DNA of 64,000 nt. Source: Bacteroidota bacterium (GTDB taxonomy: Bacteria > Bacteroidota > Bacteroidia > CAILMK01 > JACPUW01). The notes under the pieces were generated by a model, which was not told where the DNA came from, searched no databases, and was given only the letters and a program-made list of their open reading frames with translations. The stretch is taken from positions 19,044 to 83,043 of the forward strand of contig JACPUW010000043.1 in the NCBI GenBank assembly GCA_016192035.1, in the 5' to 3' direction. The translations under genes were made by a program, and so were the position numbers. Shown here piece by piece: positions 45,631 through 55,266 of this stretch. Position 1 is the stretch's first letter; each line of letters starts with the position of its first letter.

Positions 45631-47304
45631 TCAAATCTCGGATGCGGCAAATTTCTGCAATAGTTCTTGTGCGCTGCGCATGGCATTATCCCCAGCCTTC
45701 AAACCACCTATCATTTGTCCTATTTCCTTGGTCCTTTCCTTCCCCTTTATCTGGGCTATTTGGCTATATGAGCGGCCCTGGTCTTCATACTTATTCACCC
45801 TAAAGTGGCGGCTGCCCATGGCGGCTATCTGCGGCAAATGCGTGATGCACACTATTTGGTGTTCCTGTGAAAGGGCCTGGATCAACTCACCTACTTTAAT
45901 GGCCACTTCACCTGAAATGCCCAGGTCAATCTCATCAAACACCAAGGTGGGAAAACGTTTTGATTTGCTCATTAGCGCTTTAAGTGCCAACATGATACGT
46001 GAAATTTCACCCCCCGATGCCACCTTTGATACCTCTTGTAGGGAGTGGCCCATGTTGGCCGAAAACAAATACTCTACCTCGTCGGCACCGTGAATTTCAG
46101 GCCTTTGAATTGCGCCAACGACAATGGAAAACTGCGCACTGGGAATGCCGAGTGCCCTAAGCATGTCAGCTACCCTTGGGCTAATTTCTTGGGCTATGGC
46201 CAAACGTTTTTCGCTTATTTCCTGCGCTTTAACCTTAAGGTTTTGCTGTAGGGCAGCCAATTCCCCTTGCAGTGCCCCAATTTGGGTATCCAGGTCGCTC
46301 ACCTGCATTTGACCCGATTTAAGTGCCTCTGCTTTCTGTAAGAGTTCATCGCTGTGGGTAAGTTGGTGCTTGCGCAAGAGCCGCTGTAACCGGTCTTGCC
46401 GCTCGTTTAGGTAGTCCAACCGTTCTTGGTCATACACCCAAAGCTCATTTAGCTGCTGGGTCTCATCAAATACATCGCGCAACTCTATGGAAGCCTGATC
46501 TATGCGTAGCAAAAGGGAAGACAGGCCCTCATCAAGGCTGGCTATGCGCTGAAGGGCATTTTTGATGGTGCCCAGGGAGGTGAGCACGCTTTGTTCACTG
46601 CTGTCAAAAAGGTGGTTGAGCAGGGCAAAAGTTTCCGTTGCCCTTTCGGCATTGTTTAGCCTATCCAGTTCTTTTTCATTGTCGGTGTACTCGTTGGGCT
46701 TTATTGCCAGTTGGACAATTTCATTCAATTGAAAATCATTGAACTCGCTGCGCTCGCGCAGTTCCTGAGCACGTTTTTCCAGTTGGTCAAGGCGGGCTTT
46801 TTTTTCGCTCCATTCCTTAAAAACTTGCGAGTATGCGCTTAACTGTACCTGGTTGTTGCCTACATGGTCGAGCCATTCCCGTTTAAAAGCAGGATCGGCC
46901 AGCAGCAGGTTGCTGTGTTGAGAATGTATGTCCACCAAGCGCTCGCCCAGGTCTTTGAGCGTGGCCAAGCCTACCGGGCAATCGTTTATAAAGGCCCTTG
47001 ATTTACCCGATACGCTGATTTCGCGGCGCAGAATAGGGCCATCGTCATAGTCTATATCATTGTCCTTGAAAAAATTGCGCAATTCTAGGTTGCTTATGTC
47101 AAACTCGCCTTCCACCACACATTTGGCATCGGCATATCCCAGTGCTTTGGCGTCTGCCCGGTTGCCCAGCAATAGGCCCAAGGCGCCGAGCATAATGGAT
47201 TTACCTGCCCCGGTTTCGCCGGTTATGATATTTAGGCCCCCGTCAAACTCTATGTCCAATTCCTTGATCAGGGCATAGTTGTCAATGTGCAGTCGCGTAA
47301 TCAT
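45631..47304 (-). CDS. recN: DNA repair protein RecN
   Basis: 557 residues, normal size. SMC-like ATPase with Walker A GETGAGKS (29-36) at the N terminus, a long coiled coil (about 150-400, e.g. LDQLEKRAQELRERSEFN), and the C-terminal ABC signature VASGGEISRIMLALKAL with Walker B PTLVFDEIDLGISG. It gathers broken DNA ends in double-strand-break repair. The porD gene is immediately upstream (stop and start adjacent), then fabI follows: this porD-recN order is widely kept in Bacteroidota. Confidence 0.97.
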   Translation of the reverse strand: MITRLHIDNYALIKELDIEFDGGLNIITGETGAGKSIMLGALGLLLGNRADAKALGYADAKCVVEGEFDISNLELRNFFKDNDIDYDDGPILRREISVSGKSRAFINDCPVGLATLKDLGERLVDIHSQHSNLLLADPAFKREWLDHVGNNQVQLSAYSQVFKEWSEKKARLDQLEKRAQELRERSEFNDFQLNEIVQLAIKPNEYTDNEKELDRLNNAERATETFALLNHLFDSSEQSVLTSLGTIKNALQRIASLDEGLSSLLLRIDQASIELRDVFDETQQLNELWVYDQERLDYLNERQDRLQRLLRKHQLTHSDELLQKAEALKSGQMQVSDLDTQIGALQGELAALQQNLKVKAQEISEKRLAIAQEISPRVADMLRALGIPSAQFSIVVGAIQRPEIHGADEVEYLFSANMGHSLQEVSKVASGGEISRIMLALKALMSKSKRFPTLVFDEIDLGISGEVAIKVGELIQALSQEHQIVCITHLPQIAAMGSRHFRVNKYEDQGRSYSQIAQIKGKERTKEIGQMIGGLKAGDNAMRSAQELLQKFAASEI

Positions 47305-48219
47305 TCAGGAATTGAGCCCGGTTTGGTACTTATTCAGGTTGGCTACGTCTATCCTTTCCATGAGCTCCAGTATCTTGTTTTTTTCACCTTGCTCCGCCTT
47401 GGCAAAGAGTGAAATGATTTCCAGTCTTTTGGCATCCATAAGCACTTGCAGCACATAGGAGTTGGGTTGGTTTTGGTGCACTTTGCCCAAGAGTTCCAGG
47501 GCGCTCAACACTTCGGCCCTTCCTTTTTCCATATTGTCGGTAAAGGTGTCAAATCCTAGGCGGTGGTACTGGTAAAGGCAATTTCTAAGGGGCTTAAACC
47601 GCTCGTCCATTAATTGAAAAACAAGCCAATAGCGGTTATCCCTTCCTTTGGCGGTGGGATCCCATCCGGTGCCGCCCCCTCCTTGCGCCCCTTCGGCTAT
47701 CATAAGGGCTTGGGTAAGCCAGGGTGTTCCTCCAAGGCTGCCAAAGGTGTCATAATCAACTCCCAGGGCCAGGTATGCATAGTAGGCCAATATGGCGGTG
47801 AGATTGTTGGTAAACGTACCCGGAACAAACTGCAGGGGTTCAAACTCCTTAAATTCAAAGTCTATGTTCTTGTCAAACACCCTGATCAATGTGGTATTAT
47901 AGTTGGCGCCATACACTGGGCGTGAGGTTACCAACTGTAGGTTGCCGGCAAATTCGGTTTGGCTGGGCATGGACTCTATATTGAATACCATGCTCACCTG
48001 CACCTTTTCCTCCGTGCGAAACTGGTCGTTGGTGAATTTGGTGCCATTGACGAAGTTCATCATGGCCTTTTGCAAATTGCTGAAAATGCGCTCTTTGTTG
48101 GTCAACTGTACCTTTGGGCCTATGATTTCGATTTGGCATTCCAACTCTTGGGCCCATAAAGGTGCCCAACCCAGCCACAGGGCTATGCACACTGTCATGG
48201 CGGCTTTTATCTTTCCCAT
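47305..48219 (-). CDS. porD: Type IX secretion protein PorD (DUF4835)
   Basis: 304 residues from the ATG at 48219; a TTG at 48228 would add three residues. Signal peptide ends PLWAQ. Family landmarks are ELECQIEIIGPKVQLTNKE, the YGANYNTTLIRVFD strand, FVPGTFTNNLTAILAYYAYL and the LGVDYDTFGSLGG block. In Flavobacteria the same family (DUF4835) lies next to recN and is linked to the type IX system. It is predicted to be periplasmic. Its presence fits the several T9SS cargo genes in this window. Confidence 0.85.
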   Translation of the reverse strand: MGKIKAAMTVCIALWLGWAPLWAQELECQIEIIGPKVQLTNKERIFSNLQKAMMNFVNGTKFTNDQFRTEEKVQVSMVFNIESMPSQTEFAGNLQLVTSRPVYGANYNTTLIRVFDKNIDFEFKEFEPLQFVPGTFTNNLTAILAYYAYLALGVDYDTFGSLGGTPWLTQALMIAEGAQGGGGTGWDPTAKGRDNRYWLVFQLMDERFKPLRNCLYQYHRLGFDTFTDNMEKGRAEVLSALELLGKVHQNQPNSYVLQVLMDAKRLEIISLFAKAEQGEKNKILELMERIDVANLNKYQTGLNS

Positions 48220-48225
48220 TATCGG

Positions 48226-48233
48226 CAAAAATA
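48226..48233 (-). promoter_or_regulatory. -7 element for porD-recN-fabI
   Basis: Minus strand TATTTTTG, perfect match, ending only 6 bp before the ATG at 48219. The leader would be extremely short, so this is weak support. Confidence 0.35.
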
Positions 48234-48278
48234 GCTTTTTTTGTTAAGGCCATTATCAACGCCAATACCGAACAAAAC

Positions 48279-50057
48279 ATGCGTATTCACACAGTAATTA
48301 CCAAGTTATTCCCCATTATTGCCCTCCTGGTGCCCGCGTTTACGGCCAGGGCGCAGTTAAGCCCCTTTGAACTGGGAAACGGCAACCAAAGCGCTAGTTA
48401 TGAAGAGTGTATCGCATTTTACGAAGCATTGGATGCCAGCCACGAGGAGGTTACCCTGCTTAGGTACAGAAAAACGGACAGCGGCCAACCCCTGCATTTG
48501 GTGGTGGTGGGTGGTGGCGACCTGGGTGATGGTGGCCGCGATGCCAGAAAAGCATTTGTTGCTGAGTTAAGGGAGCAAGAAAAGGCCGTGGTCATGATCA
48601 TGAACGGCATACATCCTGGCGAACCGGAAGGCATAGATGCCAGCATGATGTGGGCCCGTGACTTGGTGACCAAACATGCCAATTTGTTGCGGGATGTGGT
48701 GGTATGCATCATACCGGTTTACAACATAGGAGGGGCTTTAAACCGGGGTTGTTGCAGCAGGGCCAACCAACTGGGGCCTGAGCAATACGGCTTTAGGGGC
48801 AATGCCCAATACCTGGACCTAAACAGGGACTTTGTGAAGGGCGATGCCAAAAATACCTGGGCCTTCTGGGAAATGTACCAGGAGTGGAGGCCTGATGTGT
48901 TTGTGGACAACCACACCACCAATGGGGCTGACTATCAATATACCATGACCCTGCTCACCTCCATGCCCGATAAATTGGATCCTGGCTCACGCCGCTACCT
49001 GCGCACCATGCTGCCCATGCTGGAGCGCGATATGAAAGACAAGGGCCAGGAAATGTGCCCATATGTAAATGTTCACGGTAGTGCCGTAGGGCAGCGCATA
49101 GAGGCATTTTATGACTCTCCCAGGTATTCAAGTGGCTATGCCGCGCTGTTTGGTGCCGTGGCGTTTGTGGCAGAGACACATATGCTTAAGCCTTTTGATG
49201 AAAGGGTATGGGCTACCTACCACCTTATGGAGAGCCTGGTAAGGGTGGCGGCAGCCACTAAGGGCGATTTGCTGCGCCGGGGATTTTTTACGGAAAAGGC
49301 CAACTATAACCGGAAGTACTGGCCCATAGACTGGGAACTGGATACCCTGCGCTATGAAGAGATAGAATTTAAGGGATATGCCCATGAAATGAGGCCCAGC
49401 GCACTGCCAGGCATGCAAAGGCTATACTACGACAGAACTAAGCCAAAGACCTGGACCATAAGATACTACAATCGGTACAAAGTAAAAGACAGTGTGGACA
49501 AACCTTTTGCCTATGTGGTGCCGCAGGCCTGGGGCCAAGTAGTGGAGCGGCTCCAAGCCAATGGGGGCTGGCTAAGGCAATCACAGAAAGATACCAGCAT
49601 GCTGGTAGAGGCCTACACCATTGGGCACATACGGTACGGCAAGTCGCCCTATGAGGGGCATTTTCTTCATAGCGAAGTGCAAACGTCTGTAAAACAAGTG
49701 GAAATAGTGGTTCGCAAGGGAGATTGGTTTGTTATACTCCCCAATAGGTTTGCCCTGGAGACACTTGAGCCTAGAGGCCCAGATGCGTTTATGGCCTGGA
49801 ATTTTTTTGACCCCATACTCCAACAGAAAGAGTGGTTTTCGGCCTATGTGTTTGAAGAAACGGCCGCCGGGATGATAGCCGCCCAGCCCCATTTGCTGCG
49901 TGAACTGGAAGCCGCCATACAGGCCAACCCCAAATTGGCCAATGACTACTACGGGCAACTGTACTGGATGTATGAACGCTCTCCCTATATGGAAACCGGC
50001 TACCGGCAGTATCCGGTGTACCGCATACCGCAGGTGATAAAGCTACCGGTGAAGTGA
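48279..50057 (+). CDS. M14-family zinc carboxypeptidase
   Basis: 592 residues from the ATG at 48279 (a frame open from 48162 has no signal peptide at its start). Signal peptide ends in TARA. Zinc ligands are in NGIHPGEPEGIDA (HxxE) and DNHTTNGADYQY; NRDF supports substrate binding; the likely catalytic Glu is in VAETHML. The C-terminal ~250 residues form a separate domain with WDWELDTLRYEE-like strands. It cleaves C-terminal residues from peptides or peptidoglycan stems outside the cytoplasmic membrane. Confidence 0.85.
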   Translation: MRIHTVITKLFPIIALLVPAFTARAQLSPFELGNGNQSASYEECIAFYEALDASHEEVTLLRYRKTDSGQPLHLVVVGGGDLGDGGRDARKAFVAELREQEKAVVMIMNGIHPGEPEGIDASMMWARDLVTKHANLLRDVVVCIIPVYNIGGALNRGCCSRANQLGPEQYGFRGNAQYLDLNRDFVKGDAKNTWAFWEMYQEWRPDVFVDNHTTNGADYQYTMTLLTSMPDKLDPGSRRYLRTMLPMLERDMKDKGQEMCPYVNVHGSAVGQRIEAFYDSPRYSSGYAALFGAVAFVAETHMLKPFDERVWATYHLMESLVRVAAATKGDLLRRGFFTEKANYNRKYWPIDWELDTLRYEEIEFKGYAHEMRPSALPGMQRLYYDRTKPKTWTIRYYNRYKVKDSVDKPFAYVVPQAWGQVVERLQANGGWLRQSQKDTSMLVEAYTIGHIRYGKSPYEGHFLHSEVQTSVKQVEIVVRKGDWFVILPNRFALETLEPRGPDAFMAWNFFDPILQQKEWFSAYVFEETAAGMIAAQPHLLRELEAAIQANPKLANDYYGQLYWMYERSPYMETGYRQYPVYRIPQVIKLPVK

Positions 50058-50104
50058 GCCAAGGGCATAGGCAAGCCTATGGGCCAACCTATTTTTGCGG
50101 CCAA

Positions 50105-50749
50105 ATGCACTCTATACGAATCATAACAGGCTTGATAGCCATTGTTTTCCTGCTTACTGGATGTGGCAGTGAAGGCAACAAAGAACAACTGGACCAATTG
50201 GGGCAGACCATAGCGCAGCTACAGGAAGAGCTCCAAGCGGTGAAACTAAAATCGGAGTCAGAGTCAAAGACGGCCCTGGACGCCACGGGAATTGCCATAG
50301 TGGACTTGGAAAAGCTATTGGCTGAGTATAAGGGCTATCAATTGTCGCTCAAGCAAGTAGAGTCGGCGGTGGCGCGATACCAAAAAGAACTTGAAAAACT
50401 GGAGGCAGAGTACAAGCAGATGTATGAGGTGATAGTAAAGGACAAGCAAACCTTTGGGGATGAGTATGATGAAACCGATGACGTGGCAGCGCTGCAAAAC
50501 CTGGAGCGGCAGGCCATGGAAAAGGAACAAGAATATGCCAAGAAGTCGCAGGAACTCAATGATGAGTTGATGAAAAAGGTGCTCGACAAGATAAATGGGC
50601 ACTCCAAGCGGTACGCCGAAGAAAATGGGTTTCAGCTCATATTATTTACCAGCGTGGAAAACGGGATATTCTATGCCAATGATAACATTAACATTACCGA
50701 AGCATACATAGCGGCACTCAATGAGGCGTATGACGCCGAGCAGCCATGA
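50105..50749 (+). CDS. OmpH/Skp-like lipoprotein
   Basis: 214 residues from the ATG at 50105. Lipobox FLLTGC, then two helical stretches separated by a strand region: DATGIAIVDLEKLLAEYKGYQ matches the start of Skp/OmpH, and EQEYAKKSQELNDELMKKVL the arm. C-terminal VLDKINGHSKRYAEENGFQLILF closes the trimeric body domain. The family chaperones outer-membrane proteins; lipidation would make this one membrane-tethered. Its stop overlaps the next gene's start by 4 bp. Confidence 0.8.
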   Translation: MHSIRIITGLIAIVFLLTGCGSEGNKEQLDQLGQTIAQLQEELQAVKLKSESESKTALDATGIAIVDLEKLLAEYKGYQLSLKQVESAVARYQKELEKLEAEYKQMYEVIVKDKQTFGDEYDETDDVAALQNLERQAMEKEQEYAKKSQELNDELMKKVLDKINGHSKRYAEENGFQLILFTSVENGIFYANDNINITEAYIAALNEAYDAEQP

Positions 50750-51294
50750 TACCCTACTTTTCCATAATAGAAAAGTACCTAAACCCTACGTCAAAGGCAT
50801 TTAGGATTTATGTGGTGCATGTGACCAATGTGACCCATTTGGCGCTCAAAATAGGTAAGCGGCTGGGGCTCAAGGAAGGGCAATTGGAATTTATAGAGGA
50901 AGCCTGTATGCTCCATGACATAGGGATAGTAAAGACCAACAGCCCAGAAATAGGTTGCTATGGCGAACTGCCCTACCTGAGGCACCTTACGGCAGGCCGC
51001 AAGATCCTGAAAAAGGAGGGCTTGCCCCTCCATGCCCGCGTGGCGGCCAACCATGTAGGGGTGGGTGGCCTGAGCAAGGAAACCATAAAGGGTGAAAAGT
51101 TACCGTTGCCGCATAAGGATATTCTTTGTGAGACAATTGAAGAAAAGGTGATCAGCTACGCCGACTTGTTTTACTCCAAGAATCCTGACAACCTGTGGCG
51201 CAAGAAGAGCTATGAGGAAATCAAGGTAAAGCTTCAAAAAAGGCCAGAACAGTTGGGTTTGTTTGAGCAGTGGTACGAGCTTTTTGGCGAATAG
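50746..51294 (+). CDS. HD-domain phosphohydrolase-like protein
   Basis: 182 residues. Metal-site motif CMLHDIGIVKT preceded by HVTNVTHLALKIG, the typical order of HD proteins, and NHVGVGGLS further on. No nucleotide-binding extension is seen. Substrate may be a nucleotide or phosphoester. ATGA overlap with the OmpH-like gene implies translational coupling. Confidence 0.85.
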   Translation: MIPYFSIIEKYLNPTSKAFRIYVVHVTNVTHLALKIGKRLGLKEGQLEFIEEACMLHDIGIVKTNSPEIGCYGELPYLRHLTAGRKILKKEGLPLHARVAANHVGVGGLSKETIKGEKLPLPHKDILCETIEEKVISYADLFYSKNPDNLWRKKSYEEIKVKLQKRPEQLGLFEQWYELFGE

Positions 51295-51431
51295 GCGGGG
51301 AGCGCGGGGCAGGATTGTCCGGGATATTTTATTAAAACAATTGGGTGGCCCGCGTGCCCGGTATGGCACTGCGCAACCCAGGATTGGCAAACCGCAAATT
51401 CGCGCCACTTTTGCCCTTTCTTATTCTGCCT

Positions 51432-53405
51432 ATGCATTTGCCACTACTTCCAGAAATACTTGTCTTGCTGGGTTTTTCGGTTGTCATTGTATTTATGCTC
51501 CAGCGGCTCAGGCTGCCTTCTATCATAGGGCTGCTCATCACCGGGGTAATCATAGGCCCCTATGGATTTGGGCTGGTCAATGCGGTGGAGGAAGTAGAGG
51601 TATTGTCAGAAATCGGGGTGATTTTCTTGCTGTTTGTCATAGGCATGGAGCTGTCTATAAAACAACTGGCCAGTATAAAGAGAACCGTGATGGTGGGAGG
51701 TATGGTGCAGGTGGGGCTTACGGTGGGGGTAGCTGCCGTGGTGTACGTGGCCCTGGGCCATAGCTGGGCCGAAGCCGTTTTCATTGGTTTTTTGTTTTCA
51801 CTCTCAAGTACGGCAATTGTACTTAAAACGCTGCAAGACAGGCGAGAAATGGCGGCACCACATGCCAAAAACGCGCTGGCCATCTTAATTTTTCAAGACA
51901 TCATAGTGGTGCCTATGATGCTGCTTACACCCATTATGGCCGGAGGGCAAGCCGATGTGAGCATGGAAGTCTTTTCCCTGTTGGTGAAATCGGCGGTGGT
52001 GATAGCTGTGACGGTGGTGAGTGCGCGCTACCTAGTGCCCAGGCTACTTCACGCCATAGCCAAGACCAACAACAAGGAACTGTTTCTCTTGCTTACGTTT
52101 ACACTTTGTTTTGCGGTAGCATTTCTCACTTCGCAGGCCGGGTTGTCACTGGCCTTAGGGGCTTTTTTGGCGGGGCTCATTATCTCCGAATCGGAATACA
52201 GTCACCACGCCACCAGTATTATCCTTCCGTTCAGGGAGCTTTTTACCAGTTTCTTTTTTGTATCGGTGGGCATGTTGCTCGACCTGGGCTTCTTTGTGCA
52301 ACACATTCTGGTGATTACAGCCCTGGTACTGGCTGTTTTTGTGGTGAAATCACTCATAGCCTCGGCGGCAGTGGTGGTGCTCAGGTACCCCACCCGCACC
52401 GTGTTGCTCACCGGCCTTTCACTTTTTCAAATTGGTGAATTTGCCTTTATCTTGTCAAAGGTGGGCATAAGCCACGGCCTGATCAGTGCGGAGACAAACC
52501 AATATTTCCTGTCGGTCTCAATTGTTTCTATGTTGTTGACCCCGTTTGTGATAATAGCGTCCCACCACATAACTGATAGGGTAGAGGGGGTGACGCGTAA
52601 ACTGGGTTTGGCCAATAGGCAGGCCAAAGGCACAAAGGAAGAAGCACAATCCCTGAGCAACCACCTTGTGATAGTGGGCTACGGTGTGAACGGAAGCAAC
52701 CTGGCCAAGGCAGCTGCCGCCTCTGGCATCCCCTTTTTTATCATAGAAATGAATCCCGAGACGGTACAAAGGGAGAAGAAAAAGGGTTTGCCCATAGTGT
52801 TTGGCGACGCACGGCACGACCATATACTGGACTTGGCCCATCTAGTCCAGGCCAGGGCCGCGGTCATCGCCATCTCTGACGGTTTGGCCACCAAGGCCAT
52901 CATCAAGTCCATCAGGAGCCATTCCGAGTCGCTTTACTTGATCGTGCGCACGCGGTATGTGGCCGAAACCAGTGAGCTCCTGGCACTTGGGGCGGATGAG
53001 GTGATACCTGAGGAATTTGAAACTTCTGTGCAGATATTTTATAGGGTACTGCAAAATTTCTTGGTGCCCCAGGATGATATAGACGCCATAGTGGATACGG
53101 TGCGGGCTGACAATTATCAATTGCTCAAAGAGGAAAGGGCCAGGCCCAGGGCAGCGGGTATGAAAGCCATACCAGACTTTGACATAAGCTGTGTGAGGAT
53201 CCGTACGGATGGGGGAGGGTTTATAGGCAAGTCGCTGGAGGAATTGGACTTGCGAAAGCGGTATGGCATAAATATAATCGGCATACGGCGCGGTGAGGTG
53301 CTGCTGGAAAGCGTGGGTCCCGATGTAGTGCTAAAACCGCTGGATCACTTATACATATTGGGAAATGCGGGTGATATAGAACGGTTTAGTAAGGCGACAA
53401 AGTAG
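51432..53405 (+). CDS. KefB-like cation/proton antiporter with RCK domains
   Basis: 657 residues from the ATG at 51432, which starts right before the first membrane helix (LPEILVLLGFSVVIVFML); an ATG at 51345 would give 29 unmatched residues. About twelve membrane segments (CPA2 fold), with FQDIIVVPMMLL and FIGFLFSLSSTAIVLKTLQD motifs, then RCK_N (LVIVGYGVNGSNLAKA, DARHDHILDLAH) and RCK_C (IRTDGGGFIGKSLEEL). It probably exchanges K+ or Na+ for protons and is gated by nucleotides. Confidence 0.92.
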   Translation: MHLPLLPEILVLLGFSVVIVFMLQRLRLPSIIGLLITGVIIGPYGFGLVNAVEEVEVLSEIGVIFLLFVIGMELSIKQLASIKRTVMVGGMVQVGLTVGVAAVVYVALGHSWAEAVFIGFLFSLSSTAIVLKTLQDRREMAAPHAKNALAILIFQDIIVVPMMLLTPIMAGGQADVSMEVFSLLVKSAVVIAVTVVSARYLVPRLLHAIAKTNNKELFLLLTFTLCFAVAFLTSQAGLSLALGAFLAGLIISESEYSHHATSIILPFRELFTSFFFVSVGMLLDLGFFVQHILVITALVLAVFVVKSLIASAAVVVLRYPTRTVLLTGLSLFQIGEFAFILSKVGISHGLISAETNQYFLSVSIVSMLLTPFVIIASHHITDRVEGVTRKLGLANRQAKGTKEEAQSLSNHLVIVGYGVNGSNLAKAAAASGIPFFIIEMNPETVQREKKKGLPIVFGDARHDHILDLAHLVQARAAVIAISDGLATKAIIKSIRSHSESLYLIVRTRYVAETSELLALGADEVIPEEFETSVQIFYRVLQNFLVPQDDIDAIVDTVRADNYQLLKEERARPRAAGMKAIPDFDISCVRIRTDGGGFIGKSLEELDLRKRYGINIIGIRRGEVLLESVGPDVVLKPLDHLYILGNAGDIERFSKATK

Positions 53406-53484
53406 GGTGGGGAATAAATAAAAGAAAAGTGATAGGCCACAAAAAAATCATGCATGCAGGATGACCGAATACCAATAACAAGCA

Positions 53485-54705
53485 ATGGAAGCATATGATA
53501 TAGCCATAGTGGGTGGTGGCGCAGCCGGGTGCTTTGCTGCGGCCATGGTAATGGAACGCTGGCCGGGGGTGAGGCTGGCGATATTGGAGCGTGCAGGTAG
53601 CCCACTTCAAAAGGTGCGTATATCAGGTGGTGGCCGGTGCAACCTAACCCACGCCTGCTATGATGCCAGGGAATTGGTGGGGTTCTATCCTCGCGGCGGG
53701 AAAGAACTGCTGGGGCCTTTTACCCGGTTTGGCCCAGGCCAGGTAGAAGATTGGTTTGATAGCCAAGGGGTACGAGTGAAAACTGAGGGCGACGGCCGCG
53801 TGTTTCCCCTTACCGACCGTTCGGCCACGGTGGTAGAAGCCCTACTGGGTGCCAGCGTGGGCAGGGGCGCTGCGCTGCGGCTGCACTGCGGGGTACAGGG
53901 CATGGAGCAAGGAGAAAGTGGTTGGATAATAGATACTTCCACTGGGAAACTGGAGACCCGAAAGGTGCTGGTGGCCACCGGCGGTTCCGCGCGCATGTGG
54001 GAGTTGCTGGGCGGTTTAGGCCACCGATTGGTGGAGCCCGTGCCTTCACTCTTTACTTTTCTTGTGCGCGATACACGGCTGGAAGGCCTTGCCGGCCTGA
54101 GCATACCCCGCGTGGTGCTGCGCATACCTGATGCCCGACTGGAGAGCGCGGGCCCGCTGCTCATAACCCACCAGGGGCTGAGTGGGCCTGGTGTGCTGTG
54201 GCTGAGCGCGTGGGGCGCGCGCTGGCTGGCCCAGAGTGGGTATAGCTGCCTACTGGTGATGGATGCAAGCGGCATGGGCAGCGAGCAGGCCACCCGCAAA
54301 GGGCTGCGGGGGACATGGGCGGGCCATGAGCGCAAAGAACTGGGCAACCTGCCGTGCTTTGGTATTCCCAAACGGCTGTGGCGCACATTGCTAGGGCCTG
54401 AATGGGTGGATAGGACACCGGGGTCGATTGGCAGTAAAGGTGAACAGGCCATAGTAGATGCGCTGCGCCGGGTGGAGCTGGCGGTGGTTGGCAAATCAAC
54501 GCACAAGGAGGAATTTGTGACCGCAGGCGGGGTGGCCTTGGGCGAGGTAGATTTTAGGACCATGGAAAGCAAGCGTTGCCCTGGGCTTTACCTGGCTGGG
54601 GAGGTGCTTGACATAGATGGCCTAACGGGTGGTTTTAATTTTCAAGCAGCGTGGACAACGGCATACCTGGCGGCCCTGGGCATGTGTTTGCAGAAGGAAC
54701 ACTAG
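53485..54705 (+). CDS. HI0933/YhiN-family FAD-dependent oxidoreductase
   Basis: 406 residues. FAD motif DIAIVGGGAAGCFAAAM, the family signature KVRISGGGRCNLTHAC, and C-terminal KRCPGLYLAGEVLDIDGLTG with the last FAD contact GGFNFQAAW. The family is a group of flavoproteins of uncertain reaction, some implicated in iron-sulfur or tRNA chemistry. Its DNA is strikingly GC-rich compared with the neighbours, although it is still clearly a complete gene. It is the last ordinary gene before the repeat-rich region. Confidence 0.9.
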   Translation: MEAYDIAIVGGGAAGCFAAAMVMERWPGVRLAILERAGSPLQKVRISGGGRCNLTHACYDARELVGFYPRGGKELLGPFTRFGPGQVEDWFDSQGVRVKTEGDGRVFPLTDRSATVVEALLGASVGRGAALRLHCGVQGMEQGESGWIIDTSTGKLETRKVLVATGGSARMWELLGGLGHRLVEPVPSLFTFLVRDTRLEGLAGLSIPRVVLRIPDARLESAGPLLITHQGLSGPGVLWLSAWGARWLAQSGYSCLLVMDASGMGSEQATRKGLRGTWAGHERKELGNLPCFGIPKRLWRTLLGPEWVDRTPGSIGSKGEQAIVDALRRVELAVVGKSTHKEEFVTAGGVALGEVDFRTMESKRCPGLYLAGEVLDIDGLTGGFNFQAAWTTAYLAALGMCLQKEH

Positions 54706-54740
54706 GCACAGGGCACAGGGCACAGGGCACGGGGTGCGGG
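54706..54740 (+). repeat. Degenerate heptamer tandem repeat
   Basis: Five copies of GCACAGG with the last two diverged (GCACGGG, GTGCGGG), immediately after the stop of the HI0933-like gene. Confidence 0.8.
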
Positions 54741-54802
54741 AATTTTCTATATTGCTCATTTTATGTTGGATACAAGTTTTTTCAAAGAAATTTTTACAAG
54801 TG

Positions 54803-54833
54803 TTTTGCACGCGTAAAATTTTGGCTACATTTG
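54803..54833 (+). promoter_or_regulatory. Strong-looking orphan promoter
   Basis: TTTTG at 54803-54807, 18-bp spacer, TACATTTG at 54826-54833: both Bacteroidota elements at optimal spacing. No protein gene lies downstream for about 800 bp, so it may drive an untranslated RNA. Confidence 0.55.
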
Positions 54834-54974
54834 GCCTTCTTATTAAGTTAGCCTGTAGTACACCCTGCCAAAGGGGCAAAATGGGACTGACCTGGCGAAG
54901 CCTATTTTTTGGTGTGAATAAAGGGAATTAAGATATTGATAAGCAACATTTTAGACAAATTGGAGCCCAGTAAA

Positions 54975-55052
54975 AATGGGGGCCTAAATAAAGGTGGAAA
55001 CTCCCGATGAGCTGGGATGCGCAGCGAACGGCAGCTTGCCTGGGCCCCCATT
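54975..55052 (+). ncRNA. Candidate structured RNA
   Basis: A perfect 10-bp closing stem, AATGGGGGCC (54975-54984) with GGCCCCCATT (55043-55052), encloses ~58 bases that can form an inner hairpin AGCTG (55010-55014) with CAGCT (55032-55036). It lies about 140 bases after the orphan promoter. No T-run follows, and no known riboswitch is matched. It could equally be a DNA-level inverted repeat. Confidence 0.4.
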
Positions 55053-55110
55053 AAGTGATTGCTGCCAAGGTTCAGGCAAAAGGATGGGCGGGGTAGTTGG
55101 GGGGACTAGG

Positions 55111-55173
55111 ACGCAAAGACCGCAAAGGATATAGGAAAACACACGGGCGCAGCGGGGCACAGGTGCTAGGCTT
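55111..55173 (+). repeat. Unit 1 of a 93-bp-spaced direct repeat
   Basis: Begins with CGCAAAGACCGCAAAGG and ends with a 31-bp block (55143-55173) repeated exactly at 55236-55266. CGCAAAG motifs are a known type of intergenic repeat in Bacteroidota. Confidence 0.8.
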
Positions 55174-55203
55174 CTCTGGGGTTTTAGGGGTTTAGGGGGT
55201 GTA

Positions 55204-55266
55204 TCGCAAAGAGCGCAAAGGGATTAAGAAGGACAACGGGCGCAGCGGGGCACAGGTGCTAGGCTT
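55204..55266 (+). repeat. Unit 2 of the 93-bp-spaced direct repeat
   Basis: Partner of 55111-55173 at a constant offset of 93; starts CGCAAAGAGCGCAAAGG. Between the units lies GGGGTTTTAGGGGTTTAGGG, the complement of the CCCTAAAC-rich linker found before the Rhs fragments. Confidence 0.8.
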
